From Mortierella sp. BCC40632 (taxonomy: Eukaryota; Mortierellomycota; Mortierellomycetes; Mortierellales; Mortierellaceae): 64,000 bases of DNA. Where the stretch lies: contig WAEK01000033.1 in the NCBI GenBank assembly GCA_011634665.1, positions 1-64,000 on the forward strand, in the 5' to 3' direction. Positions 1 through 40,704 of the stretch are shown piece by piece (position 1 is the first letter of the stretch; every line of letters starts with the position of its first letter). Position numbers and translations under genes: made by a program. The notes under the pieces are model-generated. The model was not told the DNA's origin and did not search any database. It saw only the letters and a list, made by a program, of their open reading frames with translations.

Positions 1-105
1 AGGGCTCTTAACTACGCTAACAAAGAAAAACAATCTAAACACCCCCAGCTCAGTCTTTTATTCATAATAATATGTCTTCTAAGAATAATAAATCAATATT
101 TATAA
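1..105 (+). CDS. nad3: nad3, 3' end only (first copy)
   Basis: C-terminal tail of NADH dehydrogenase subunit 3, a membrane subunit of respiratory complex I; the rest lies upstream of the window. The first ten codons read RALNYANKEK, nearly identical to the end of a second partial copy at 2525-2755. In that copy the next codon is the stop TAA; here it is CAA, so the frame runs on for 24 codons through a C-tract (35-46) to TAA at 103-105. The extension overlaps the GIY-YIG reading frame that starts at 72. Either nad3 has a longer tail here or this copy is displaced or mis-sequenced. Confidence 0.75.
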   Translation, partial: RALNYANKEKQSKHPQLSLLFIIICLLRIINQYL

Positions 106-655
106 ATACAAATAGTAAATATAATATTAGAAATTTTAGTTCTGCATCAAATAATGGTTTACTTAAGGATTACTGGTTAAATCTGAAACCAGTTTCTAAG
201 TGGTATTGTTTAGATGAGAATGGTAATTCTATTAATTATTCTAATGAGTTCAAGGAAATTAATGGAATTTATATTTTTAGATTAATTAAAGAACCTTGGA
301 AATGTTATGTAGGTAGCGCAGTCTCTTTATCTAAAAGATTACTAACTCATAAATGGGCTTTTATTCATTCTATTAATTCTGGTAATTCTTCAGTTCCTTT
401 ATTTTATAATGCAATTAATAAACATGGTTGGAAATCCTTTGAAATAGCAGTCTTAGAGATAGTGCCTATAGCAGAATTAGCTAATCGTGAGAATTATTAT
501 CCCTACTATAATCTAAAAATATTCAATTGATGGTAAAGTTCAACATTCAGATGAAGTACGAGCTCAAATTAGTTTATCTGTTTTAGGCGAGAATAACCCT
601 TTTTTTGGACGGACGCATAGCGAGATATCCAAATTAAAGATCTACTAAATTATTA
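72..655 (+). pseudogene. GIY-YIG homing endonuclease, 5' part, interrupted
   Basis: Reading frame 72-530 gives 152 residues with a GIY-YIG nuclease core: NGIYIF near residue 63 and CYVGSA near residue 79. After a frameshift near 530, a NUMOD3-like motif (NPFFGRTHSE) follows at about 595-625. The gene is then cut by an atp6-leader GIY-YIG cassette (about 660-1726), and its probable C-terminal NUMOD1 part resumes at about 1735. It follows nad3 directly, so it looks like an element inserted at the nad3 3' end. The family cuts DNA to spread its own gene. Confidence 0.7.
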
Positions 656-659
656 TCTA

Positions 660-845
660 AACTGGCTATGTCCGTTGTAAAATATATAATGACAAGTACA
701 ATTTCTATTATTATATATATGCTAATTTTTATTTTCAACTATTATGTTATTTTATTTGTTCAATTCTTTTCATATAAGGCGAGAGCATATAGCTTAGGGT
801 TACGATTAACGGCCAATATGATTAAAGGCCTTGCTTTCATTTTTC
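660..845 (+). repeat. atp6 leader and atp6 coding fragments (copy)
   Basis: The stretch from 663 matches the region just upstream of atp6 at 36577-36630 (ggctatgtccg..., then ataa/gacaagtacaatt). Further on, at about 779-826, it matches internal atp6 codons for ARALSLGLRLTANMI. The two atp6 pieces are joined by unrelated A+T-rich sequence and lead into the GIY-YIG frame downstream. Confidence 0.75.
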
Positions 846-1676
846 TTATATTTTTTACATATAATATCTTTTTTGATCTTCTTTATCCTGATTCTATTAT
901 TATTTATTCTTTTATTCCTATAATAACATATTCAAATGCTGAAACAGACAAGTTAAAAAATTTTAGTTGATTCTAAACAGAAAACTGGTATTTATATGTG
1001 GAAGCATAAAGAATCGGAGAAAATTTATATAGGTTCTGCAATGGATTTATCTAATAGATTTAATATGTATTTTTCTAAAAGTAGTTTAAGTCGTCATACA
1101 TATTCTTATATATATAACGCTTTATTACTCCATGGCCTTTCTATGTTTTCTTTTATCAATTCTTGAATACGTTGATGTCTCTAATTTATCAAAAAAGAAG
1201 ATGCCCGTAAACTAATTTTGGAACGAGAACAGTACTATCTTGATATCATTTTTAAGGAGACTAAACCAAATATTTATAATATCTTAAAGGTAGCAGGATC
1301 TCGCTTAGGAACACGACATACTAACGAAGCGAAAGATAAAATTAGTAAAGCTAATTCTGGTGAGAATCATTCAATGTATGGTATTGATAGAACAGGTGAG
1401 AAAAATCCAATGTTTGGAAAAACTCATTCTGTTAAAACTTTAGATAAAATAAGTATAGCTAAAGGTACATCTATTTATGTTTATTCTTCGGATGGTTCAA
1501 CACTTATTAATACTTTTACTTCAGCAAGGAAAGCCGCTGAGGAATTTAATTGTGACCATACAACTATCATGAGATATGTTAAAAATAATAAACTATTTCA
1601 GAACAAATGGATTTTATCAGCAACCTTAATTATTAAAGGAAAAATAGTAGGGGTTCTAAATATACTATTGCTGTAG
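668..1676 (+). pseudogene. GIY-YIG/NUMOD endonuclease with atp6-derived N-terminus, frameshifted
   Basis: The N-terminal 50 or so residues derive from atp6 (see the fragment at 660-845), followed by the family signature YSNAETDK and then KTGIYMWKHKES...IYIGSAMDLSNRF. Frameshifts occur at about 965 (A run) and about 1155 (TTTTCTTTTATCAATTCTTGA). The rest is open from about 1165 to the stop at 1676: ILEREQYYLD region, NUMOD3 repeats (NPMFGKTHS) and a C-terminal NUMOD1 helix-turn-helix (AAEEFNCDHTTIMRYV). It ends just before a C-tract at 1701-1726. The same frameshift at the ILEY position is seen in the genes at 5518 and 15343. Confidence 0.75.
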
Positions 1677-1734
1677 TCTTGTTATATATTAGACTCCTAG
1701 TCTAACATCCCACTGGCCCCCCCCCCTCCTGTAA

Positions 1735-2230
1735 TGAACACGGAGGATCAGATTATTTAGAAGCATTAATTAAATCTAAAAAAACTTCCTTAAATAAAAC
1801 TATTTATCAATTGTCTAAAGATAAAAAAGAATTAATTAATTCTTTTCCTTCATTAAATATAACTGCTTTATACTTTAAATTAGATAAAAAAACTATTAAA
1901 AAATATGTAGATTCTGGGATATTATTAGGTAATGAATGGTTTCTTATTACAAGTATTAATAAAAATCCTGAACAAGAAATTTATAATATTAAAGATTCAG
2001 GAATCAATAAATCTATTTTAACCCCTGTTTATCAGTATTTAATAGATAAGGAGAGCATTAAATTAATAAAAACTTTCCCTTCTATTATTACTGCAGCATC
2101 ATATTTTGAAGTTAATCCTAGTACAATAAGAAGATATCTTAAAAGTCAAAAAACTTTTAAAGATATATATTTATTAAGTAATGATAATTCTTTAGATAAT
2201 ACTAGTAATAACAATAATTCACCTTCTTAA
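1735..2230 (+). pseudogene. NUMOD1 C-terminal remnant of the interrupted GIY-YIG gene
   Basis: Open frame with two similar NUMOD1-like repeats: one near ITALYFKLDKKTIKKYV, one near AASYFEVNPSTIRRYL. Each is followed by a short aromatic tail. There is no nuclease core. Its position after the inserted cassette suggests it is the displaced C-terminus of the gene that starts at 72. NUMOD1 modules are DNA-contacting helix-turn-helix units in GIY-YIG and HNH homing enzymes. Confidence 0.65.
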
Positions 2231-2524
2231 TATATCAAACTTTTTAATTCTCAGTATTTAATTTGTTTGAGGTCAATTGGCTATAAAATCAGTTAACACC
2301 CCACTGGGCCCCTCATAGTTCCTTTCCCAGTCAGCTGTTGATTTTCTTCGATTAAAACCTAGAAAAAATATTAAATTACGATCCGGTCCGTCCCGCCTTT
2401 CTTCTAAATGTTTATATTAATAGATATTAACTGTGTGGAGCCAAACGCCGGCCGGGCTTAATAAAGATTCTAGTAATTACTAATTAAGATATATAAGTAA
2501 TCCTTATTAAGTATAAAAGGTTTT
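2231..2524 (+). other. Spacer with C-tract and GC-rich blocks
   Basis: No gene is seen. At 2292-2312 stands the motif gttaacacccc followed by a GC block, taken as the end mark of the upstream cassette. GC-rich pieces at about 2380-2400 and 2440-2460 resemble the GC clusters scattered over the window. Confidence 0.5.
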
Positions 2525-2755
2525 TCCCCTGTTCTGCAAGCACGGCAAAAATTCTCTGTTCATTTTTATTTAGTGGGTCTACTTTTCCTTATTTTCGATT
2601 TAGAAGTGTTACTTCTTTTCCCGGCTGCGGTATCGATGAATTCTATCGCAAATTACGGTTTTTGGGTTCTACTATTCTTTTTAGTTGTACTGACTATCGG
2701 TTTTCTGTACGAATATCGATCAGGTGCTTTAAATTATGCTAACAAGGAGAAATAA
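2525..2755 (+). pseudogene. nad3: nad3 C-terminal half (second copy)
   Basis: Frame from about 2525 to TAA at 2753-2755 encodes the C-terminal 75 or so residues of NADH dehydrogenase subunit 3: KFSVHFYLVGLL, FLIFDLEVLLLFPAA, and YEYRSGALNYANKEK at the end. No start codon or N-terminal half is present. It is followed at 2757-2770 by the C-tract also seen after the first copy. This fits a cassette that carried a replacement nad3 C-terminus, as described for Allomyces atp6, or a duplicated target. Confidence 0.8.
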
Positions 2756-3602
2756 TCCAAACACCCCCCCTTTCTATTTCAAAATTAGTAATGGGTCGTT
2801 TAACAAGTCACAATCTCGTAATTACCATGTGTTTCCTTCATTAAGAAAAGAAACTATAGAAAATTTAGAAGATAATGATAATAAAAATTTACCTGGATTA
2901 GATGTAGATATTATTAAATGGCTAATCACAAATAAACCTGCTAAAGAGTATATAAATAGTGAAGAGTCTAAAAATAATATTTATAAAGATAATAAAGGGC
3001 AATCTGGGATATATTTATGGTTAAATACTACTAACGAGAAGTATTATATTGGTTCAGCTAAGGATCTTAGAAATAGATTGGCTAGATATTATAGTTCTAA
3101 GGAACTAGCTAGTGCTAATCATCTTATACATAAGGCTATTATAAAACATAAACATCAAAATTTTTCTTTATTTATATTAGAATATTGTAATTTAGAGAAT
3201 TTAATTGCAAGAGAGCAATTTTATTTAGATTCTCTTACTCCATTTTATAATATACTAAGAATTGCTGGTAATTCTTTAGGTTTTGAACATTCAGAAGAAA
3301 CTAAAGAATTAATACGTAAAATTAAAATTAATGATCCTAATTTATTAGAACGTATAGAAGGGTTAAGTACTATAAATAGAGGGAGTACTAAGTCTGAGGA
3401 ATTCAAAGCTCTTCGAAGTGCTTTAACTAAAGGGGAGAATAATCCTATGTTTGGTAGGACTCATTCTCCTGAATCTCGAGCTATAATGGGTTCAAAGAAA
3501 AAAGGAATTCCTTTAAGTGAAGCCCAGCACATAAAGGTAAATCAAAGTCTGGCTCCATTAATATTCTGGCCCCAATTTCCTTTTTTATTTACTAATATTT
3601 AG
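2736..3602 (+). CDS. GIY-YIG/NUMOD3 homing endonuclease (after nad3 copy 2)
   Basis: 288-residue frame that overlaps the end of the nad3 copy and passes through its C-tract (residues NTPP). The GIY-YIG core is SGIYLW near residue 91 and YYIGSAKDLRNRL near residue 103, with AREQFYLD and NPMFGRTHSPES (NUMOD3) further on. The usual C-terminal NUMOD1 is missing: the last 20 residues are unlike the family, and the frame ends 50 nt before the cox1 leader, so it is probably 3' truncated. The true start is unclear. Confidence 0.75.
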   Translation: MLTRRNNPNTPPFYFKISNGSFNKSQSRNYHVFPSLRKETIENLEDNDNKNLPGLDVDIIKWLITNKPAKEYINSEESKNNIYKDNKGQSGIYLWLNTTNEKYYIGSAKDLRNRLARYYSSKELASANHLIHKAIIKHKHQNFSLFILEYCNLENLIAREQFYLDSLTPFYNILRIAGNSLGFEHSEETKELIRKIKINDPNLLERIEGLSTINRGSTKSEEFKALRSALTKGENNPMFGRTHSPESRAIMGSKKKGIPLSEAQHIKVNQSLAPLIFWPQFPFLFTNI

Positions 3603-3649
3603 CATAAAACAAAATTAATAAAAACCCTAACCACTTTTTATTTTTTATA

Positions 3650-34927
<31,278 letters not shown>

Positions 34928-35480
34928 TAATTCTACTTTTGTAATGAGAGAAAGAGAAAATTTATTAAATCTTTTAAAAGAGGGAGAGGAAAAACTTTTT
35001 CTTAAGTACAATATATTATTTTATTAAAATAAATAGTGAAAAATATTTATTAATAAATTATAACATTTATTCTATATTAAATTTCCTCCGGATGTTCGCC
35101 CGAGGGACTCTCCCTCGGAGCTTTGTTTATAAAATAATAAATCGCATCTCCGGAAGCTTTAACATTTTGCACTGAAATATAATCAAAATGCTTTTTCCTA
35201 AAAAGAATCCCGTTGGGCCCCCCCCGAATTCCTTGCTTTTCTTCCATAATAAATAGTGAGAAATCCCATAAAAGATCCTCTAATTTACTTATCAGATATT
35301 TTCTTTAAAAAGGAGTAAATAAAATAATGAAATATATTATATTAATAAGACAATAATTATACTAAATATATAAATATTAATGGGTGTAACTTTATTACTC
35401 CCCGGTGGCCCAATCTGGGCGCCCTCTCGTGTATTAAAGTTGGTATGACCGAATATGTATTAATATGTATATAATAATAG
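34928..35480 (+). other. Spacer with GC-rich blocks
   Basis: No gene is seen. GC-rich pieces at 35085-35120 and 35205-35232 (cccgttgggcccc, a recurring block also at 39250, 39540, 39720, 42833, 50162). The rest is A+T-rich. Confidence 0.5.
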
Positions 35481-35564
35481 GGGCAAGTGGCTGAGAGGTT
35501 TAAAGCGTTTAGCTTGAAACTAAATATGTGAAAACATTCGGAGGTTCGAATCCTTCCTTGTCCG
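35481..35564 (+). tRNA. trnS: tRNA-Ser (UGA)
   Basis: Class II tRNA with acceptor gggcaag/cttgtcc, anticodon loop cttgaaa (TGA), an extended variable arm (tatgtgaaaacatt) and T arm ggttcgaatcc. All arms can be drawn by eye. Confidence 0.9.
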
Positions 35565-35991
35565 TTATAAAAATTAAATCCCCTCTAATAATTATAGCAA
35601 AATTAAAACTGAACTACGTTTTTTATCTTTTTATTAGGGAGACCCTACGAAGGGGATAGTTACAGAAGTGGCAAAACTTTAAGTTTTATCTTTAAGTTGA
35701 ACTTATGTTTATTTGAAAATATTTATTTAATATTTGAAAAAGTTGAGAATCAAATTAAGAAAATAAAAGAAATTACAAGAATAAGTCGGATCATTATTCC
35801 TCTTATCATTTCTCCCAAAATTAATTGGAAGAAATTTATAAGACTCAGGGGACTAATAATCCTATATTTATTTTTTTATATTTATAAATACCCTTAGAAT
35901 TGAACTATTTTTATAAAAATAGTAATAATCTTTATTTCAAATTTGCCTATCTAATAACTAGTCTAATCTATCTACTTAAAAAGAGAAAAAT
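35565..35991 (+). other. Spacer, possible tRNA remnant
   Basis: No convincing gene. 35658-35697 has a tRNA-Leu-like piece (actttaagttt) without a matching T arm. The 66-codon frame at 35697 has no recognisable motif and is probably chance. Confidence 0.4.
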
Positions 35992-36441
35992 TTAATATTT
36001 ACTAAGTCTGAAAATTAAGAAAGCAATCAAGGGAAATATCATCCCAGCGTAGATTTTATAGGGCAACATTCGCCAATCAGTCATCCACTTAACAAACTGG
36101 TTAACGGTAATGAATAACAGGTAAGTATACATTGAAACCTCAGCTCCTTTAGCTATTCCTTGAACTCCACCTAAAAGATCTTTAAGCATAGTAAAGAAAT
36201 CACCCAATCCTAACCATCTAACTAAGAAATTAGTCTTGGAAGTGTTAGTTTCTTCTTCCTTAGGTTTACATTCTAATTCCTTGGTTAAGAGATAATTTTC
36301 TTTACGTAATTCATTGATATTATCCCTTAGGTTTTGAACTTGCTCGACTAGTTTAACCTTATCTAAACGAATTTGATTAACCTCTGATTCAATAATGACT
36401 TTGTCATCATACTTTTTGGGGGTGGGGAGGAATCGAACCAA
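35992..36441 (-). CDS. Hypothetical protein, coiled coil plus membrane segments
   Basis: 149 residues if started at a TTG (36441). Residues 16-55 form a Glu/Lys-rich heptad-like coiled coil (VNQIRLDKVKLVEQVQNL). Residues 70-110 are amphipathic, and residues 103-145 hold two likely membrane segments (YLLFITVNQFVKW and AGMIFPLIAFLIF). The first codons overlap a ggttcgattcc tRNA-T-arm-like repeat, so the true start is uncertain. I do not recognise the family. Composition is less A+T-biased than the HEGs. Confidence 0.5.
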   Translation of the reverse strand: MVRFLPTPKKYDDKVIIESEVNQIRLDKVKLVEQVQNLRDNINELRKENYLLTKELECKPKEEETNTSKTNFLVRWLGLGDFFTMLKDLLGGVQGIAKGAEVSMYTYLLFITVNQFVKWMTDWRMLPYKIYAGMIFPLIAFLIFRLSKY

Positions 36442-36473
36442 ATTAGTAAATATGTCCGTTTCTTCTGTTTTTA

Positions 36474-36548
36474 CCCCACACCGATCTCCCCCTATTCTCC
36501 ATAATAATACTCTATATACACCGCAAGGCTTAGCTTCGGGGCCCCCTT
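36474..36548 (+). repeat. 70-nt repeat, copy 1 of 3
   Basis: ccgatctccccctattctcc, ataataata, ctatata and ggcttagcttcgg. It recurs at 39484-39550 in the same orientation and at 54728-54797 in reverse. No coding value is seen. Confidence 0.7.
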
Positions 36549-36576
36549 ATTTAATTTCGGCGCTCCGTGTATAAAA

Positions 36577-36638
36577 AAAATAAAGTGGCTATGTCCGGTG
36601 AAATATATATAATAACAAGTACAATTATCTTTATTAAC
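36577..36638 (+). promoter_or_regulatory. atp6 leader
   Basis: Sequence before atp6 with ggctatgtccgg and aataacaagtacaatt. Copies of it start the cassettes at 660 and 9150. Confidence 0.65.
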
Positions 36639-37418
36639 ATGACAACTTTAAATAACAATGTTTACATAAGTTCAAATCCGCTTGAACAATTCGAGGTTAC
36701 AGATTTCTTTTACATATCAGGTCCATTACTAGGTGCAAAATTCTCATTAACTAATTTTGGGTTATATTTAATTATAGTTACTTTATTAGTTTTAGGGATG
36801 AGTTATTTATCTTTAAATAATTTTAAAGTTGTTCCGTCAAGAGCCTCATTAGTACAAGAATCATTATTCGGTAGTATACTAAACATGATAAACTCTACTA
36901 TTGGTATGAAGGGTCAAGCTTACTTACCTTTTTTATACACAATATTCTTATATGTGTTATTATCTAATTTAATTGGTCTAGTGCCATATTCATTTACACC
37001 ATCTTCACATTTCGCGTTTGGTATTAGTTTCTCAGTAGCTATTTTAATTGGTGTTACTATCTTAGGTTTCCAAACTCATGCATTAAAATTCTTTGGATTA
37101 TTTGTACCAGCTGGAACTCCTTTAGGGTTAGTACCAGTTTTAGTAATGATAGAGACAATCTCATATGTGGCGAGAGCTTTAAGTTTAGGGTTACGATTAA
37201 CGGCCAATATGATTGGAGGTCATGTTTTACTTAAAATCTTTTCAACATTTACTTGGAAGGCCGTTATTGGAGGTCCAATTTTAGCTTTAATTAGTGTGGT
37301 GCCGTTTGCTTTTATAGTGGCCTTTACAGGACTAGAAATAGCTATTGCTTTCATACAAAGCTATGTGTTTACAATGTTAACTGCATCTTATCTGAACGAT
37401 GCTATTAACTTACATTAA
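36639..37418 (+). CDS. atp6: ATP synthase subunit a (F0 subunit 6)
   Basis: 259 residues from ATG at 36639, which gives the usual fungal length; 24 upstream codons are open but look like leader. Proton-channel subunit of the F1F0 ATP synthase in the inner membrane. Clear landmarks: LPFLYTIFLYVLLSNLIGLVPY, and ARALSLGLRLTANMIGGH with the essential Arg, then a final membrane segment ending YLNDAINLH. A C-tract lies 50 nt after the stop. No intron. Confidence 0.95.
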   Translation: MTTLNNNVYISSNPLEQFEVTDFFYISGPLLGAKFSLTNFGLYLIIVTLLVLGMSYLSLNNFKVVPSRASLVQESLFGSILNMINSTIGMKGQAYLPFLYTIFLYVLLSNLIGLVPYSFTPSSHFAFGISFSVAILIGVTILGFQTHALKFFGLFVPAGTPLGLVPVLVMIETISYVARALSLGLRLTANMIGGHVLLKIFSTFTWKAVIGGPILALISVVPFAFIVAFTGLEIAIAFIQSYVFTMLTASYLNDAINLH

Positions 37419-37602
37419 TATTAAACCTGATTTAGTATTAATCCGTTTATTTACGATAAGTAGATAAACACCCCCCCATTGACCTATTTATTACAGACAT
37501 TTTATTAATTAGAACAAAATTTATTATTCAGTCCATAACTTTTTTTTTAATTAAACAATAATCATAATTAAGATTGTTCAGTCTCTCCAATTTTCAGATT
37601 TA

Positions 37603-37744
37603 ATAAGTTCAATTCTTCTATTAGATTATAACCATAAAGTGTGTCAAATAAATAAGTATTCTATTAATATTTAATTATATATTAATAGTAGATGATGTTA
37701 TCATCATATTGGGAACAAAATAATAAAAATAATTTTTATAAACT
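37603..37744 (+). promoter_or_regulatory. Leader of an unidentified host gene (copy after atp6)
   Basis: Same blocks as 28821-28960 (aaccataaagtgtgtcaaa, aataagtat, attgggaacaaaat), ending at ATG 37745. The 185 nt before it, after the atp6 stop, hold the C-tract at 37465-37478 and nothing else recognised. Confidence 0.65.
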
Positions 37745-38709
37745 ATGACTTTAAATAATAACAATTCGGCCCTACACAAAAATACTACTCTTAACCCATG
37801 GACTATTACGGGTTATATCGAAGCAGAAGGTAATTTCTCTATTGCTGTATATAAATATAATTCAAGAACTATACGGTTTTTAGCTTTTAATATACATATC
37901 CATAGTGAAGATATCTTGTTTCTAACTTTAATCAAAAATTACTTTAATTGCGGTTATATTTCTTCAATAGATAAACATGGACATATAACATATACAGTTA
38001 AAAGAATTGATGATTTAAATAATATAATAATACCTTTCTTTACTAAATACCCTTTACGAGGTACTAAATTTTTAGATTTTAATTTATTTGTAAAAGCAAT
38101 AGATATCTTTAATAAAAATCTTCACCTAACTGAAGAAGGAACTGCTAAATTATTAGAATTAAAAAATCAAATTAATACTAATAGAGATAAGTCTAAATTT
38201 GTTCAACCGGTTCATACAATTATTGGGAATAAAGATTATATACCAATTGATCCTAATTATATTAGTGGATTTGTTATAGGTGACGGGTTTTTCTCTTTAA
38301 GAACTAATTCTGCTAATAATAAAAAACAAGCATTTGGTTCTCTTTCTTTTGGGATTTCTCAACATGTAGATAATACTTATTTACTTAAAATCTATCCTAT
38401 TAGCTTTAAATTTAGAGAATACTAAAATTCATAAAAAAAAACATCAGATACTGTTCAAATAAATATTAGTAATCGTAATACTATAAGAGATATAGTCATA
38501 CCTTTTTTTGATTTATATCCTTAATTTTTGGTATGAAAGTAATAGCTTTTACAAAAATTAAGGATATTTTAGTATTATTGGATAACAATTCAATTAATGG
38601 TCGTGTAAAATGGTCATCTGAATTAAAAGAAGAAGTTCTTAATATTTCGACTAATACTTCTTCCGTTTTAAATAAGGATGCAACGCTTAAAACGAAAGGC
38701 TGGGCATAA
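37745..38709 (+). pseudogene. LAGLIDADG_1 endonuclease, free-standing, frameshifted
   Basis: Open 37745-38425 (226 residues): motif 1 WTITGYIEAEGNFSIAV near residue 19, motif 2 NYISGFVIGDGFFSLRT near residue 173. It then shifts near 38400 and at an A run near 38437. The second domain continues in pieces to 38709. It stands between atp6 and tRNA-Tyr, outside any intron, and ends before the C-tract at 38773. Confidence 0.75.
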
Positions 38710-38912
38710 TTATTATAGCTCCCTTTGGGGGCTACACCGAGGGGAGCGACCCCCCCGATGCGGCTCGAAAATTCAAACACCCACAGGGGCCCCTCCTCTT
38801 TGTTAACCCTAACACTAATTTACATAAATATATTATTATATCAGGATATGTGTTATATTAAATAAATTAACAAATATTTCAGAAAAGGGGGGTATATTTT
38901 TATTATATAATA

Positions 38913-38997
38913 GAGAAGAATTGTATTTTGGATTACTAACTTCACTGTAAATGAAGCAACCGAAAGGTTATAGGGAGTTCGATTCTCTCTCTTCTCA
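38913..38997 (+). tRNA. trnY: tRNA-Tyr (GUA)
   Basis: Acceptor gagaaga/tcttctc, anticodon stem-loop cttcactgtaaatgaag (GTA), long variable arm (accgaaaggt) and T arm gagttcgattctc. A class II-like shape is normal for fungal mitochondrial tRNA-Tyr. Confidence 0.9.
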
Positions 38998-40037
38998 ATT
39001 AAATATTTAGCATTTTATTCATAAATCCGGGCCCGCGTTTGGCTCCACACTTTTCTTTAAACTCCCAAGGGGGGTCGCTCGTCGGGAGCCCCCGACGGGG
39101 AGCTGTTTTTATAAAAACTACGGGCCTGGCGTAATATATTTTATTATAGAATATATCAATCATTAATTAAGATCTTAAATAATCGATTAACTTATTTATC
39201 AAGGAATAAATTAAATTTTTCTTAAAAAAGTTTCAGGCTCAAATATTAAACAAAAATCCCGTTGGGCCCCCGGTTGTAAGTCTGCCCTGGCGGGCCGACT
39301 GGGCGAGAGAAGAATCGTACTGATTTTAATTTTACCAAAAGAATAATCAAACCTCTATCCAATAAATTAATCTTGGGATTTATCATTTTTGGGAGAGTCA
39401 TAATACTAATCAAATATTTCCAAAAAGCAAGAAGTTATTTTAAAATTGGTTCGAGTCTTCCCCCCCCTAATAATAAATCCCAAGCCGATCTCCCCCCTAT
39501 TCTCCATAATAATACCCTATATACCCTACAGGACTTAGCTTAGGGGCCCAACGGGCTTTTAAACCCTTATTTGTTATATTCAAAAAAACGGAACCGGGGG
39601 AGACTAAAAATAAATATTAGGCCTCCCGCGTTTTATATAATAATGAGTTGGGTGTCCAACCGAAGGGTAATTATCTCTTCAGAAGGACTTTTTCTTTCTA
39701 TAATTTCTTAAATTTCGGGGGGCCCAACGGGCTTTTACAAAGAAAGGGAAATAAATAGGAAATTAAGAATTTATTTAACTAATGCCATTCTTACAGAGTA
39801 TAATAATGGATATGTAGGTAATACATAAGTAGATAACACATATAAAATTACTATAAATAATAAGAATGAAAAGGACACCATATTAACAAAATAGAATGGT
39901 AATAATTGTGGCATTTTTAATAATAATAATTAAAATTTAATCTTCCCATTACCCTTCCGCAAGCATGCAGAGGGGGCAGAAAGACAGCAGATTAACCAAA
40001 AAGAAAAAATTTATAAGACCATTCTGGCTTAATTTCT
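38998..40037 (+). other. Long spacer rich in GC clusters and repeats
   Basis: No gene is seen in about 1 kb. It holds GC blocks at 39060-39112 (gggtcgctcgtcggga), 39250-39310, 39540-39560, 39590-39605 and 39715-39735, the second copy of the 70-nt repeat at 39484-39550, and a tRNA-like ttggttcgagtcttccc at 39450. Likely a region of accumulated small mobile or recombination-prone elements. Confidence 0.5.
39484..39550 (+). repeat. 70-nt repeat, copy 2 of 3
   Basis: Matches 36474-36548 with few changes, including the ccgatctcccccctattctc start and acttagctt end. Confidence 0.7.
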
Positions 40038-40110
40038 CGGGATTAAACGGATTCGAACCGATATCTTCATAATCGACAATTATGCGCTTTACCAATTAAG
40101 CTATAACCCC
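40038..40110 (-). tRNA. trnD: tRNA-Asp (GUC)
   Basis: Read on the reverse strand: acceptor ggggtta/taatccc, D arm agcttaattggtaaagc, anticodon stem-loop cataattgtcgattatg (GTC), T arm cggttcgaatccg. Confidence 0.85.
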
Positions 40111-40132
40111 CTTCTTATTAATAAATAAGATA

Positions 40133-40201
40133 ATAGCTTAACGTAAAGCACTTCGTTTATAACGGACCCGTATAAAGTTCGATTCTTTATCATCTAATTT
40201 T
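40133..40201 (+). tRNA. tRNA-like, anticodon unclear
   Basis: D arm (gcttaacgtaaagc) and T arm (aaagttcgattcttt) are clear, the acceptor has one mismatch, and the anticodon arm ttcg/cgga encloses tttataa, which would read UAU. A partial T arm follows at 40225-40252. It may be a degenerate copy and not a working tRNA. Confidence 0.45.
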
Positions 40202-40704
40202 TAATCGATTTTAATTAAATTCGTTGGAAGTTCGACTCTTCCTTATCTTAACAAATTTCTACCTTTATATTAAGGTAATATTATTTAATATAGTATACAG
40301 ACCTGTATACTATTAAATTCTTTAATTTTTTTTAATTAAGTTGAATATTTCGTTATTTTTTTATTGGTTTTAGTAAAAATACTTAATTATTAATTTATAA
40401 TAAATTAAAGTGCTTATTTAGTTAAAATTTAAACCCATAATATTATATATATGTGAGGAAGCTAAAAATAGCTCTAAATTAAAAACTAATCTATTTTGTT
40501 ATTTTTCATGGAATTTATTATTTAAAAAGTTTTCTTTCTTCTAGGGGAAAGAAATTCTTTAGTGCCTAATAAAAAGATAGATGTTAATAACAAAAATATT
40601 ATATTTCTGTAAAGGAATATACCTTTTTGTTCTGTCCTAATAAAGCATACCTTTGCGGATATTAAGATAAAAGATAAAGGAATATAAAAATTCAAAAATC
40701 AATT
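40202..40704 (+). other. A+T-rich spacer before a free-standing LAGLIDADG gene
   Basis: No gene is seen. The last 30 nt (gataaaggaatataaaaattc) weakly recall the end of the cox1 leader. Confidence 0.4.

Noticed and set aside
35697..35897. 66-codon ORF after tRNA-Ser
   Set aside because: No motif, no leader, biased toward Ile/Lys as expected of chance A+T-rich frames.
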